The notes under the pieces are model-generated. The model worked only from the letters and a program-made list of their open reading frames with translations. It had not been told where the DNA came from and did no database searches. From positions 1 to 64,000 of the forward strand of contig DDIS01000013.1 of assembly GCA_002338615.1 (NCBI GenBank): 64,000 nt of DNA. The letters are read 5' to 3'. This stretch comes from Proteobacteria bacterium UBA1844 (GTDB lineage Bacteria; Pseudomonadota; Gammaproteobacteria; Steroidobacterales; Woeseiaceae). The position numbers were made by a program, and so were the translations under genes. This document shows positions 28,847 to 37,681 of the stretch, piece after piece. Each line of letters starts with the position of its first letter. The first letter of the stretch is position 1.

Positions 28847-29401
28847 TTATTTGTGATCACCAACTCGCTGAAATTTTGTCTTAGACACCAGTTCCCATGA
28901 CGCCCTATTGTCGAACGACCGTTCGAACACGCGAGTGAGACTATTTGGGCCATCGGCTATCCATGCTTGACGTGTCAGGAAAACCTTTCCATCAATATTC
29001 CACTCTTTGACGATATACCAGTCGTCACCAACCCGTTCCGTATCCCAGTTTTGATATAAAGCATTTTCACTGATCCAGGTAAATTGCCAACGATCGTTTA
29101 TCTGATCCCACGCGCGAATTGCGAACGATTTGCGTGCGATACCGTCATCCACCTGTGTCCACTCCTCCACGTATGCTGCCGGATGAACGCCGCGCCGAAC
29201 CACGAATGTTGTTGCAGATGGGTCAGGTTGTCCGTCGACAATCTCATGCCAGACGCCAGGCCAGAAATCAAAATATGCAGATTGTTCCGTACCTTCAAAT
29301 GGGGCGTTCGTCTGCCCAAAAACCGTACAAGGCAAGAACCATAGAGCTGCCAGAACCGGTCCAATTGTACGAGCCTGTGTTAACGAGAAGAAAAAAGTCA
29401 T
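28847..29401 (-). CDS. Secreted protein of unknown function (FDFWxGxW-type)
   Basis: 184 residues. The signal peptide ends near TVFGQ, and the mature protein begins with YFDFWPGVWHEI, a tryptophan-rich motif shared by a family of small secreted lipocalin-like proteins. Alternating beta strands with W/F residues and FERSFDNRASWEL near the end support a barrel fold. ATG 29401 has AAGG seven bases upstream. It stands alone with about 200 bp on either side. Function unknown. Confidence 0.7.
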   Translation of the reverse strand: MTFFFSLTQARTIGPVLAALWFLPCTVFGQTNAPFEGTEQSAYFDFWPGVWHEIVDGQPDPSATTFVVRRGVHPAAYVEEWTQVDDGIARKSFAIRAWDQINDRWQFTWISENALYQNWDTERVGDDWYIVKEWNIDGKVFLTRQAWIADGPNSLTRVFERSFDNRASWELVSKTKFQRVGDHK

Positions 29402-29604
29402 AATGAAGCCTTAAGTTTTGGAGTCCGACGAATTTACGATGGCTGTTCCCGAGAAATTGCCACCATTTACTCAAACGATGTCAGGATCGTATCACGAGCA
29501 CCATTTTATCACCTTGCCACGACGACATTTTCGCGGCCAGACTCGGAACGATTTCGGCTCGCACAAAACGAGAACTACCTGGCTCCGGAAACTAGGCGGA
29601 TTTC

Positions 29605-30165
29605 TTATGGGTTGCTTAGCGGCGTTGTAAACCAGCTGCCATCGGCGAAGAGAAAACTGTCGTCGATGCCGCCGATTTCTGTAAAAAAGGGCGCACACAG
29701 CCAATCGCCCGATATCAGCTCTTTCGGACCCAGGCGGCCGTTGAGCTCAAGTAATTCAGTCCAGAAATCCGGCGGGTCTGCCGGAGGCCCCGGCACGTTT
29801 ATCGATTCAATCAGGACAATGTCCGGGTACGTCAGACGTACACGAACATTGCTGAAGGCATCACCCGCCAGGGAAATGCCGGACCCGTCGGGGTTCAGAA
29901 TCTTGCGCCCCGCCTGGCCACCCATAGAGCCGGAGTACTCGACGAAGCTATCACTGCGCAGTGTCTCGCCACTCAGTTCGACCATGAAGTCGATATGACA
30001 GTCGAGCATTTCTTCACCGGATTTTGTGCTGGCCGCGCCCTCAAGGGAAAAAAACGTGGGCAAGGAGGGTGGTGGGGCGTCGCTGCCGCTGCTACATGCC
30101 TGCAGCAGCACGCATGCCACAATGCTTGCCATCATGGTGTTAGGAGAGGGGAGCAACGAGGACAT
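29605..30165 (-). CDS. Hypothetical lipoprotein
   Basis: 186 residues from ATG 30165. The lipobox is LLQACSSG, so the mature protein starts at cysteine about residue 24. A low-complexity proline/serine linker is followed by a predicted beta-rich domain with no known motif. A methionine nine codons later (MMASIVAC) is an equally good start. Neither start has a clear ribosome-binding site. Function unknown; position gives no context. Confidence 0.6.
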   Translation of the reverse strand: MSSLLPSPNTMMASIVACVLLQACSSGSDAPPPSLPTFFSLEGAASTKSGEEMLDCHIDFMVELSGETLRSDSFVEYSGSMGGQAGRKILNPDGSGISLAGDAFSNVRVRLTYPDIVLIESINVPGPPADPPDFWTELLELNGRLGPKELISGDWLCAPFFTEIGGIDDSFLFADGSWFTTPLSNP

Positions 30166-30526
30166 GGCGGCCCGACTGATTGCGAGTGGTCTTGTCCAAA
30201 GTAAGGGCCGAAAAAGTGGCCTTGTCAACCAACGAATAGTTATTAGCCGGGGCGGGGTGCGACCGTTCCTCGAGGATCTGTTCGCCACTATCTCGTTGTG
30301 ACTCGGCTAAGAGGCAATCAGGTTCTTGGTACTTTTCGGCGGGCAGATGGGTTGCACGTGTTTGGTGATACCTGGGAGTTGAATGGCAATACCTGGCGGC
30401 CGAAATCGCGAGACAAACCGAAGAAGCACATCAACAACGGCCATTAACCTCATACACGCACACACGCGTGACTCAGCACCGCAAGCAACGGTAGACTCAT
30501 GCTGTGCGTAACACCGGAGAATAGTC
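30166..30526. other. Intergenic, 361 bp, no gene seen
   Basis: The stretch lies between the divergent lipoprotein and NnrU genes and must hold both promoters. Open frames through it have no start with a ribosome-binding site and no recognisable protein content. ATACCTGG occurs twice about 20 bp apart. No tRNA or terminator was recognised. Confidence 0.5.
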
Positions 30527-31093
30527 ATGACCCTGCTGGTACTTGGTTTGCTGTTGTTTCTCGGCATGCATTCCGTGTCGATCGTCGCCGTCGGGTTCCG
30601 AGACCTCGTGGCCGCGCAGAGTCGGCTCGGCTGGGCGGCGTTCTATAGCCTGGTGTCGCTCGTTGGCCTGTACCTGATCGTCCGTGGCTATGGGACCGCG
30701 CGTCTGGATCCCGTGGTGTTGTATACACCGCCGCTGTGGCTGCACCGTGTCGCATCGATCCTGTTGCTGCCCGTCTTTATCCTGTTTTTTGCGCCGTACT
30801 TGCCTGGTCGTATCAAGACTGCAACGGTCCATCCACAACTTCTGGCCGTGATGTTATGGTCCGTCGCGCACCTGCTCGCCAACGGCACCCTGGCAGACGT
30901 CGTGCTGTTCGGCGCCGTACTGGTCTGGGCCGTTGCGGATCGCCTGTCAATGAACCGTCGTGTCGGTCGGCCGGTTCCCGGCGCGCCGCCGTCGAGGTTC
31001 AACGATGGTTTGCTCATCGTGATCGGTATCGCTGCCTACGTGCTGATGGTTACCTGGTTGCATAAAGCGTGGTTTGGCGTCGCGCCGCTATAG
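30527..31093 (+). CDS. NnrU-family membrane protein
   Basis: 188 residues with about six membrane helices. The family features are the N-terminal LFLGMHSVSIVA and the SVAHLLANG segment near residue 110. ATG has CGGAG seven bases upstream. NnrU proteins were first linked to nitric-oxide reduction, but many copies occur without denitrification genes, as here: no nor or nir gene is in the window. A role in isoprenoid or heme-related chemistry has been suggested for relatives. Confidence 0.85.
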   Translation: MTLLVLGLLLFLGMHSVSIVAVGFRDLVAAQSRLGWAAFYSLVSLVGLYLIVRGYGTARLDPVVLYTPPLWLHRVASILLLPVFILFFAPYLPGRIKTATVHPQLLAVMLWSVAHLLANGTLADVVLFGAVLVWAVADRLSMNRRVGRPVPGAPPSRFNDGLLIVIGIAAYVLMVTWLHKAWFGVAPL

Positions 31094-31165
31094 ACGGCTT
31101 TCAACCCATTTGCAGTCGTATCCTGGAAGCACGGCGATATTGAACTCACGGTAGTGGACAGTCCC

Positions 31166-31627
31166 ATGAAGCGCACGATCACTGACCTGACCCTGACAAT
31201 ATTGGCGATCATGTCGCTTACTTGTCTGATTTCGATGATGGTCCTCTTTTTGGGCGGTGGCCAGGAAGGCACCGATTTACTGATGCTTATGTACTTGCAG
31301 GCCGGGATTACACCCATTGCGCTCGGAATCGCTGTCGTTGGCATTTATCGATTTGTCGCCGGTCACAGCTGGGCAGAAGGCGCGCGAGCAATGTGGAGAG
31401 CCATTCCGCAGTGGCAGGTTTTCATTTTTTTGTTGCTCAATTCGCTGGTCTTTTTTGGCGAGCTGGCATTTGTCATGGTCATGCGGGCAACGGAGGTCGT
31501 CGTGCCGTGGAATGCACACATTCCACTGGTATGCATATTCGTATGTTCTTCCGCCTATCTGGTACTTTACGCCAGCGCAAATTCGTACCCGGGCAGTCCA
31601 CCAGCAATGTCTGGCCGCTGGATGTAG
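31166..31627 (+). CDS. Hypothetical membrane protein
   Basis: 153 residues from ATG 31166 (or 157 from GTG 31154). Four hydrophobic segments span about residues 10-35, 45-65, 85-110 and 115-135. There is no known domain. It follows NnrU by about 70 bp and may be co-transcribed with it. Function unknown. Confidence 0.65.
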   Translation: MKRTITDLTLTILAIMSLTCLISMMVLFLGGGQEGTDLLMLMYLQAGITPIALGIAVVGIYRFVAGHSWAEGARAMWRAIPQWQVFIFLLLNSLVFFGELAFVMVMRATEVVVPWNAHIPLVCIFVCSSAYLVLYASANSYPGSPPAMSGRWM

Positions 31628-31687
31628 CCATGGCGCGGAAGCGGTGGATTGTCCGGGCTCATACATACGAATATGATTTAACATAAT

Positions 31688-31740
31688 ATACATTATACGC
31701 ATATATGTATCCAACGATCCCTATACATTATGCGTACATA
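31688..31740. repeat. AT-rich inverted/direct repeat upstream of ccdA
   Basis: ATACATTATACGCATA at 31688-31703 and ATACATTATGCGTACATA at 31723-31740 share ATACATTAT. The first copy is itself nearly palindromic, with arms ATACAT and ATGTAT at 31688-31710. A further TATGCGCAT follows at 31743. The run is far more AT-rich than its surroundings and ends about 50 bp before the ccdA start. CcdA-type antitoxins autorepress at repeated palindromes, so this is a likely operator cluster; that function is inferred. Confidence 0.5.
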
Positions 31741-31790
31741 CTATGCGCATCAATAAACCCATAATCCGATACAATTAAGGAGTGAGCGCC

Positions 31791-32042
31791 ATGGCAGCCG
31801 ATTCCAGGACCACCGATCATGCCCGCCGAAAAGCAGTTAACGTAACTGTCAGCCAGGATCTCCTGGCGTCCGCTCGCAAGCACAATCTGAATTTGTCAAA
31901 GCTTCTTGAAGAATCGCTGATTACAGAACTCAAGCATCGCTGGCAGGATCAGTGGCTCGACGACAATAAAGCCGCAATTGATGCCTACAATGAACGCGTT
32001 GCAAAACATGGTGTATTCAGTGATGGACTCCGGCAATTCTAA
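31791..32042 (+). CDS. ccdA: CcdA-type antitoxin
   Basis: 83 residues. The N-terminal ribbon-helix-helix DNA-binding part is KAVNVTVSQDLLASARK, followed by NLSKLLEESL. The C-terminal toxin-binding tail has WLDDNKAAIDAYNERV and GVFSDGLRQF, typical of CcdA. ATG 31791 has AAGGAG eight bases upstream; a GTG at 31782 overlaps that site and is less likely. The stop overlaps the toxin ATG as TAATG, the usual ccdAB coupling. It should repress its own operon through the AT-rich repeats upstream. Confidence 0.88.
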   Translation: MAADSRTTDHARRKAVNVTVSQDLLASARKHNLNLSKLLEESLITELKHRWQDQWLDDNKAAIDAYNERVAKHGVFSDGLRQF

Positions 32043-32355
32043 TGCAGCAATTCGACGTCGTTAGCAACGCAAATCCCGGTTCGAAGCGCCATGTCCCCTA
32101 CCTGCTGCTGCTTCAAGCTCCACTTTCGATGAAATGGCCACGCGAATCGTCGCTCCTTTGATACCTTTGGCACGGTTTGAGCAGCCGATAGCTCACCTGA
32201 ATCCCACAATTGATATCGCCGACGTATCGTATGTCGTGTCGATTGCTGAAATTGCTGGCGTACCGTTGACTGCGCTGGGCACTCACGTTCAATCAGTCGC
32301 CAAGGAACGGCTCGAGATTATTGCCGCCTTGGACTTTCTGTTCACTGGCAGTTGA
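32042..32355 (+). pseudogene. ccdB: Frameshifted CcdB-type gyrase toxin
   Basis: The first frame from ATG 32042 gives MQQFDVVSNANPGSKR and YLLLLQAPLS, the usual CcdB start, then ends at a stop near 32160. The remainder, DEMATRIVAPLIPLARF through AALDFLFTG, is CcdB-like but lies one base out of frame from about 32120 to the stop at 32355. A single-base deletion between 32110 and 32135 explains both halves. The toxin is thus probably dead unless the shift is a sequencing error or programmed. Intact CcdB is about 100 residues and poisons DNA gyrase. Confidence 0.8.
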
Positions 32356-32434
32356 TCAGGGCCACAGCAAAGCCGCACTGAGTTGATGTGATCTACTTTG
32401 CACCACCTGCCCGCAAAATCATTAAACTTGAAGC

Positions 32435-33148
32435 ATGGAAGATCGTCTGAATATCCCGAGTATCACGGGAACGGATCTCGTTTTTGACGTGGCCGGCCCG
32501 GGTGGACGCAGTTATGCCTTCATTATCGACTGGCATATTCGACTACTCATCGCACTCGCATGGTTCCTGCTTGCCAGCCTGATTTACGCAGGCAGCCTGT
32601 CCTGGGCCGGCGTTGCGGATGATTCCCTGTCCGGTTACCTGTATATCGTGGCTCTGCCGGCCATGGTCATTTATTTGCTGTATCACCCGGTACTGGAAAT
32701 CCTGATGGATGGTCGAACCCCTGGCAAACGTATGGCCGGGATCCGGATCGTGGCGCGCGATGGCAAGGCACCTGGCATTGGCGCCCATCTCGTGCGCAAC
32801 CTGTTCAGGCTGGTTGACAGCTTGCCATTCGCGTATTTGATTGGTTTCACATCGACACTGGTGACCGAAAATAACCTGCGATTTGGTGACCTGGCTGCGG
32901 GCACCCTCCTCATCTATGACGCCGCGGATGAAAAACTCGCCCTGAAAGAGGTAGAGGCCATGCACGGTGCCCGAATTGGTTTACAGGAAGCCGAACTCGT
33001 ACAGGAACTCACTGCACGTTGGGACTCGCTGGATTCCGAAACTCGTCTTGATCTCGGCAGGAAGCTACTGAAACGCCTGGAAGGCGATTTACCGGCAGGA
33101 CTTAGCAGCGAAGCCGTATTGTCGCGGCTCAAGACACACCTGGCTTAA
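32435..33148 (+). CDS. RDD-family membrane protein
   Basis: 237 residues. The RDD domain has three membrane helices with VFDVAGPGGRSYAFIIDW near residue 15 and LEILMDGRTPGKRMAGIRIV near 95, followed by a soluble C-terminal helical part. It is followed 6 bp later by the SpoIIM-like gene. RDD proteins of this type often sit beside SpoIIM, MoxR and DUF58 genes, as here. Its function is unknown; a transport role has been shown only for other RDD proteins. Confidence 0.85.
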   Translation: MEDRLNIPSITGTDLVFDVAGPGGRSYAFIIDWHIRLLIALAWFLLASLIYAGSLSWAGVADDSLSGYLYIVALPAMVIYLLYHPVLEILMDGRTPGKRMAGIRIVARDGKAPGIGAHLVRNLFRLVDSLPFAYLIGFTSTLVTENNLRFGDLAAGTLLIYDAADEKLALKEVEAMHGARIGLQEAELVQELTARWDSLDSETRLDLGRKLLKRLEGDLPAGLSSEAVLSRLKTHLA

Positions 33149-33154
33149 AAAGCG

Positions 33155-34144
33155 ATGTCGAATACGCAGGGGGCAATGGATAAATGGCTACAAGAGCAAC
33201 TGCCACGATGGCGGGACGCGGCCAACCAGCTTACGGGCATAGAAAAATCAAAGTCCGCACAAGCGGACGACGTCATGAACACCGTCCATTCCTATCGCGA
33301 GATCGCACGTGACCTGTCTGTGGCCAGAGACATTGCCCCGGGCAGCAAGCTGACTCGCTATCTTGAACAATTATATGCTCGCTATTATCGAGCGCTGTAT
33401 CGTAAACCCGGTTCTCTGTGGCAGGAAATCAAGGACCTTGTACTCGTTGATGCGCCGGCGATAGCCAGATCACTCGGCCAGCAAATTCTCTCAGTAAGCA
33501 CATTGTTCATAATAAGTGGCCTCGCTGGATGGTGGCTAATCAACACCTATCCGGAACTCGTCTCACTTTTCGCGTCGGAAGAAATGATCAATGGCGTAAG
33601 TCGCGGCGAACTCTGGACCGATGATATCCTGAATGTGCTCCCGTCATCGATGCTGGCCTTGTCAATCTTTACCAACAATGTGGCCGTCACGCTGTTCGCG
33701 ATGTGCCTCGGTGTTTTTTACGGGCTCGGCACGATATACATCATTGCAATGAATGGCCTGATGATCGGTGGCATTTTTGCAATGACAGCGCAGCACAATC
33801 TTGCCGGCCGTCTGTTCGAGTTCGTAATCGCGCACGGTATCGTCGAACTCAGCGTAATCTGTATCGCCGGTGCCATTGGCGTGTCACTCGGAATGTCCAT
33901 CGCGCGGCCCGGCAACCGAACTCGCGCCCAATCATTCCACCGGGCAAGTATCAGAAGCGCAAAGCTGATCTTCGTATGTGCCCTGTTCCTTATCGGTGCG
34001 GGTCTTATCGAAGGCTTCATCTCACCAGACCCTGGCTATTCCCTCTCGTTCAAGCTGTCCGTCGGTATTTTGTACATGACGATTTTCGTTGCGACGTTGA
34101 GCGGTGTGCCACGCTACCTGCTGTCCAGAAATCAGCAGGTCTAA
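33155..34144 (+). CDS. Stage II sporulation protein M-like membrane protein (SpoIIM/DUF95)
   Basis: 329 residues. A soluble N-terminal region of about 110 residues is followed by about six membrane helices with the SpoIIM-type stretch FTNNVAVTLFAMCLGVFYGLG near 175 and FEFVIAHGIVELS near 225. The organism need not sporulate; homologues are widespread in non-sporulating bacteria. It follows the RDD gene closely. Its TAA shares bases with the convergent DUF58 stop, so the two operons meet with no spacer. The pair probably acts with the MoxR/DUF58 genes. Confidence 0.88.
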   Translation: MSNTQGAMDKWLQEQLPRWRDAANQLTGIEKSKSAQADDVMNTVHSYREIARDLSVARDIAPGSKLTRYLEQLYARYYRALYRKPGSLWQEIKDLVLVDAPAIARSLGQQILSVSTLFIISGLAGWWLINTYPELVSLFASEEMINGVSRGELWTDDILNVLPSSMLALSIFTNNVAVTLFAMCLGVFYGLGTIYIIAMNGLMIGGIFAMTAQHNLAGRLFEFVIAHGIVELSVICIAGAIGVSLGMSIARPGNRTRAQSFHRASIRSAKLIFVCALFLIGAGLIEGFISPDPGYSLSFKLSVGILYMTIFVATLSGVPRYLLSRNQQV

Positions 34145-35439
34145 ATCAGGCGCTTTGACCGAAGTTTCTCGTAGAGCGAAATGACACGGTCATCCAGCTC
34201 GCGTGGTCGCGCGATTACCGTATAGGCGCCCATTCGGCGAAGTCGCGCCACGTTCAGATTCACGCTCATGTTGTATTCCCGCGCTGCCAGGCTCTTGTAT
34301 GGATCGAACCACGAACTTGCAGTGCGTTCCGCCAAAGCGGCGACTTCGTCGCTCTGAATGCCGACTATGACGGGCAGATGCTTGGGCAATAATAGTTGTG
34401 TGCATCGCGCGAGCTGGCTGTGCGCGTCCCGGTCGTAAAGATCGGTCAGCAGTATCACCAGGCTCCGGTGTCTTGCCAGGCTACGAATTCGCAGTGCAGC
34501 CTGTACGAGGTTTGACTCGACCGCGCGCGGCGTCAAGTCATGAAGAGCCTTGCGAACCTGCTGCACTCCGTCGAGCCCGCGACGCGGCGACACTGTACGT
34601 AATATGCGGTCTGCAAAGACGACCAGCCCTGCCCTGTCCTCCGCAATGACAGCGTACTCGGCAAATCGCGCGGCGAGATTAACGTAGTGGGACAGCTGGC
34701 TCATGCCGTCGAATTGAATACGGCTCATGCGCCCGGCGTCGACCGCAATCAGAATCTCAAGGTGCTGATCTTCACCGAACACTCTCGTGACGAGTTCACC
34801 GCTGCGTGCGGTCGCCTTCCAGTCTATTGCGTTGCGGGCATCCCCACGACGGTATTGTCGCAAGTGGTGCAGCTCCATACCGCCACCAATCAGAGCCCTC
34901 GCCTCCGCACCTTGAGGGCTCGATGACGATTTGCGCCGACTTTCACCCAGCGTATCCGGGTATACATTGATCCGGGCGTCCAGCGGCAAATTTCGAGACC
35001 ATCGTGCAAGGCCCAGAGGCCCCAGCACGCGAGCGGGTATATGCCGCCAGTTCCTGGTACCCAATTCGACGCCGCGAACCGGCACTTTATCGATAACCTC
35101 AGCGACCGGCGAAGCCGTGACTTCGCCGATCTCTCGCGAGCCGGTCAGTCCCGCGGGCAATGCGGCGGCATAGTCGATTTTGATACGCCTCGACCCGGTA
35201 TTGAGGAACGCGAGATCCAGTTGTGAGTCGACGCCAAGCTTCAGCTGGAGCCCATCAATCAATCTGACCGCGGGCTGGTTGCGACTGACCACAACCCATT
35301 CGTAGATCAATCCCAAGGCCAGCAAAGCGACGGCAATCCTCCAGACCGGAATCGAGATGAGCGATTCGTTCCACACACCGATTATTCCCAGCAGAACTGC
35401 TATTGCTGCGAAAAATACTGACCTGGGCTGCAGGCTCAT
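34141..35439 (-). CDS. DUF58 protein with von Willebrand-like domain
   Basis: 432 residues. Two N-terminal membrane helices are followed by a beta region and the DUF58 signature LRQYRRGDARNAIDWKATAR near residue 205. A vWA-like domain comes next. Its metal site reads VDAGRMS near 240 instead of the classic DxSxS, so metal binding may be altered. DUF58 proteins partner MoxR ATPases, and the MoxR gene lies 5 bp upstream. They probably act as chaperone targets or adaptors in envelope or complex assembly. Confidence 0.88.
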   Translation of the reverse strand: MSLQPRSVFFAAIAVLLGIIGVWNESLISIPVWRIAVALLALGLIYEWVVVSRNQPAVRLIDGLQLKLGVDSQLDLAFLNTGSRRIKIDYAAALPAGLTGSREIGEVTASPVAEVIDKVPVRGVELGTRNWRHIPARVLGPLGLARWSRNLPLDARINVYPDTLGESRRKSSSSPQGAEARALIGGGMELHHLRQYRRGDARNAIDWKATARSGELVTRVFGEDQHLEILIAVDAGRMSRIQFDGMSQLSHYVNLAARFAEYAVIAEDRAGLVVFADRILRTVSPRRGLDGVQQVRKALHDLTPRAVESNLVQAALRIRSLARHRSLVILLTDLYDRDAHSQLARCTQLLLPKHLPVIVGIQSDEVAALAERTASSWFDPYKSLAAREYNMSVNLNVARLRRMGAYTVIARPRELDDRVISLYEKLRSKRLI

Positions 35440-35444
35440 GGTTA

Positions 35445-36389
35445 CTAGAGCGTTACCGACACAGCTGCAATAATTCGCTTTACTTCATCGGCGGCGTGAA
35501 TGCCGTCAAGCTCGGCTTCCGGAGTCAGAACCAGGCGATGCGGCAAAACCCACGCGGCAGATTTTTTTACATCATCAGGAACAACGTACTCTCCGCCTCT
35601 CAACGCAGCCTCGATTCTTGCGCACCGAACAAGTGCGAGCGCACCTCGTGTCGAAAGGCCGAGGTTAATTAATTCACTTTGCCGGGTTGCGGCTGCGATA
35701 TCGAGACAGTAAGCAATTAGCTCATCCGAGAGGTGTACCGCTCCAATCTCAGATCGGGCATCGATCAGCGCCTGTTTGTCAATCGCGTTACTGATCGATG
35801 GGCCGAACTCGACACCCGGCAGATCGTATCGCCTGATGACCCGCATCTCCGATTCGCGATCCGGGTATTCCATTCGGATACTGATGAGAAACCTGTCGAG
35901 CTGGGATTCCGGCAGGGGGTACGTGCCTTCGAATTCACGCGGGTTCTGCGTAGCGACGACAAGAAAGTCGCTGGCAAGCTTGAAACTTTCACGGTCAATG
36001 GTGACCTGGCGTTCTTCCATCGCCTCGAGCAATGCAGACTGGGTTTTCGGCCCGGTTCGATTGATTTCGTCCATGAGAACCACATCGGCGAAAATCGGAC
36101 CCGCATGAAACGAGAATTCGCCCTTCTGGGAATCGAACACATGAACGCCAATGATGTCTGTTGGCATCAGGTCGGCAGTTCCCTGGATACGTTTGAAGTC
36201 CCCGCCAATCGCCGCAGTCAGGGTTTTCCCAATAAGAGTCTTACCAAGGCCCGGCGCACCTTCAAGAAGAACATGACCGCGTGCAATCAAGGCTACGGCA
36301 AGTGCATGTACCACATGCTCCACACCAAACACGACCTGCCCTATCTCATGATGCAACTGCTGCTCGAAGTCCTGTGCTTTATTCGTCAT
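35445..36389 (-). CDS. MoxR-family AAA+ ATPase
   Basis: 314 residues. Walker A is GAPGLGKT near residue 45, Walker B is VVLMDEINR near 105, and a sensor lies at VVATQNPREFEGTYPLPESQ near 150. A C-terminal helical lid follows. The ATG overlaps the stop of the DUF4350 gene by 4 bp. MoxR ATPases fold or assemble metalloproteins and vWA-domain partners; here the adjacent DUF58 protein is the probable partner. Confidence 0.92.
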   Translation of the reverse strand: MTNKAQDFEQQLHHEIGQVVFGVEHVVHALAVALIARGHVLLEGAPGLGKTLIGKTLTAAIGGDFKRIQGTADLMPTDIIGVHVFDSQKGEFSFHAGPIFADVVLMDEINRTGPKTQSALLEAMEERQVTIDRESFKLASDFLVVATQNPREFEGTYPLPESQLDRFLISIRMEYPDRESEMRVIRRYDLPGVEFGPSISNAIDKQALIDARSEIGAVHLSDELIAYCLDIAAATRQSELINLGLSTRGALALVRCARIEAALRGGEYVVPDDVKKSAAWVLPHRLVLTPEAELDGIHAADEVKRIIAAVSVTL

Positions 36390-37678
36390 CCTATTGCCTT
36401 TCTCGCTGCGTGGATTGTGTTGTGCAATTCGATCAATGAGATCTTCTTCTCCTCGGTCAAATGCCGGTACTGCCGTTCCAGTTTGGCAAGGAGCCTCTTA
36501 TCGAGTGTCTTCAGCGTGCCCAGCTCCTGCCAGACCGGCTCGCCGTTGATTGCCAGATGCATTTGCCGTCGCAGATCGTTGAACCACAATTGATACATCC
36601 ACATACCGACAGCGGCGTCGCTCATGCGGCGCTTGATAAACCCTGCTGTCGCCTCGACGAAGTCAGTCTGTCGCACTTGCATCGACATATCCTGGGGGTC
36701 CAAAAGGCGGTTACTCGATCCCACGACGTACAGCAGCCACAGTCCGACGATGAAATAAATCGTATAGTGCAGGCGCCTGTCTGAAAAAAACGCTTCCGGA
36801 TCGTAGATATTTGACAGACCCTGATGCAGGTCATCAAAAATAACGGTCGCGCCGTCGCCAAGATTTTGCTGGATGAGATTGGCAACGAATATTCTGTTGT
36901 CAGCACTGGCTATCATACTATTTGTCAGGAGTGTTCCGCTGCCAACAGTAATTACTTGCCCGTTCTCGAATTGCCCTTGCCAAACAACAGCCGTGCCGGT
37001 CTCGGGCATCGTTGCCAATTCAAGTATGAGCTCGTAATGATCCACGTCGGTGCCCCAGACCGAGCTCCGGAAATCCGATCGTGCCTGCATGCTCCGGATA
37101 TTCCTCATCAAGGGATGTCCGGTACGCGGTACGATCTCGTACTCCTGCCCCGTTCCCGTATCCTCGAATTGCGAGAGTGTAGTGCGAATCGACTCCCCTG
37201 CGCCGTCGGAAGCCGGATCGGGATCACCTGACTCAACCGGTAGCGCAACAAAACGAATACCGGTGATCGTCTGTAGATCGTCAAAAAAAGCGGGGGTCGC
37301 GGTAAGCGACCAGTCCGGCGTCTCGTTGATTGCCGCAAGGACCAATACCGTATTGCCGGCTGCAATCCAGTCCAGTAAGGATTCGGATTCGATCTCCCGC
37401 ATCGGTCGCGAATACGGTAGCGTCGTCACCAGAATATTGCCTGTCTCGCTCGGAATCTCCGCATTGTTGGCCAGGTTCGAAAAACGTCCACGCAGGCTAT
37501 AGGTACTAACACCTGCGCCGACAAGCCATTGCTGAACCGCGAAATAGCCGTTGTCGCCCTGTTCGATGCTTGTAGGTCTCGTTACCGTTTGTTGCGGAGC
37601 CGTTGTGCCAGAGAAAAGGCCGTAAACGACAAAAAGGGCAAGCAGCGCGCCGACGAAGGTCACCAGTCGATCGCGCAT
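36386..37678 (-). CDS. DUF4350-domain membrane protein
   Basis: 430 residues. An N-terminal membrane helix is at 5-23. The DUF4350 extracytoplasmic domain spans 40-285 (QGDNGYFAVQQWLVGAGV), a second membrane helix is near 305-320 (YTIYFIVGLWLLYVVG), and a helical C-terminus follows. It sits between the DUF4129-like gene (3-bp gap) and moxR (4-bp overlap). The family is found almost only in such MoxR operons. It is probably a membrane component of the same complex; biochemical function unknown. Confidence 0.82.
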   Translation of the reverse strand: MRDRLVTFVGALLALFVVYGLFSGTTAPQQTVTRPTSIEQGDNGYFAVQQWLVGAGVSTYSLRGRFSNLANNAEIPSETGNILVTTLPYSRPMREIESESLLDWIAAGNTVLVLAAINETPDWSLTATPAFFDDLQTITGIRFVALPVESGDPDPASDGAGESIRTTLSQFEDTGTGQEYEIVPRTGHPLMRNIRSMQARSDFRSSVWGTDVDHYELILELATMPETGTAVVWQGQFENGQVITVGSGTLLTNSMIASADNRIFVANLIQQNLGDGATVIFDDLHQGLSNIYDPEAFFSDRRLHYTIYFIVGLWLLYVVGSSNRLLDPQDMSMQVRQTDFVEATAGFIKRRMSDAAVGMWMYQLWFNDLRRQMHLAINGEPVWQELGTLKTLDKRLLAKLERQYRHLTEEKKISLIELHNTIHAARKAIG

Positions 37679-37681
37679 GGC

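Noticed and set aside
30527..31093. NnrU as evidence of denitrification
   Set aside because: No nitrite or nitric-oxide reductase genes are in the window, and the family occurs widely without them.
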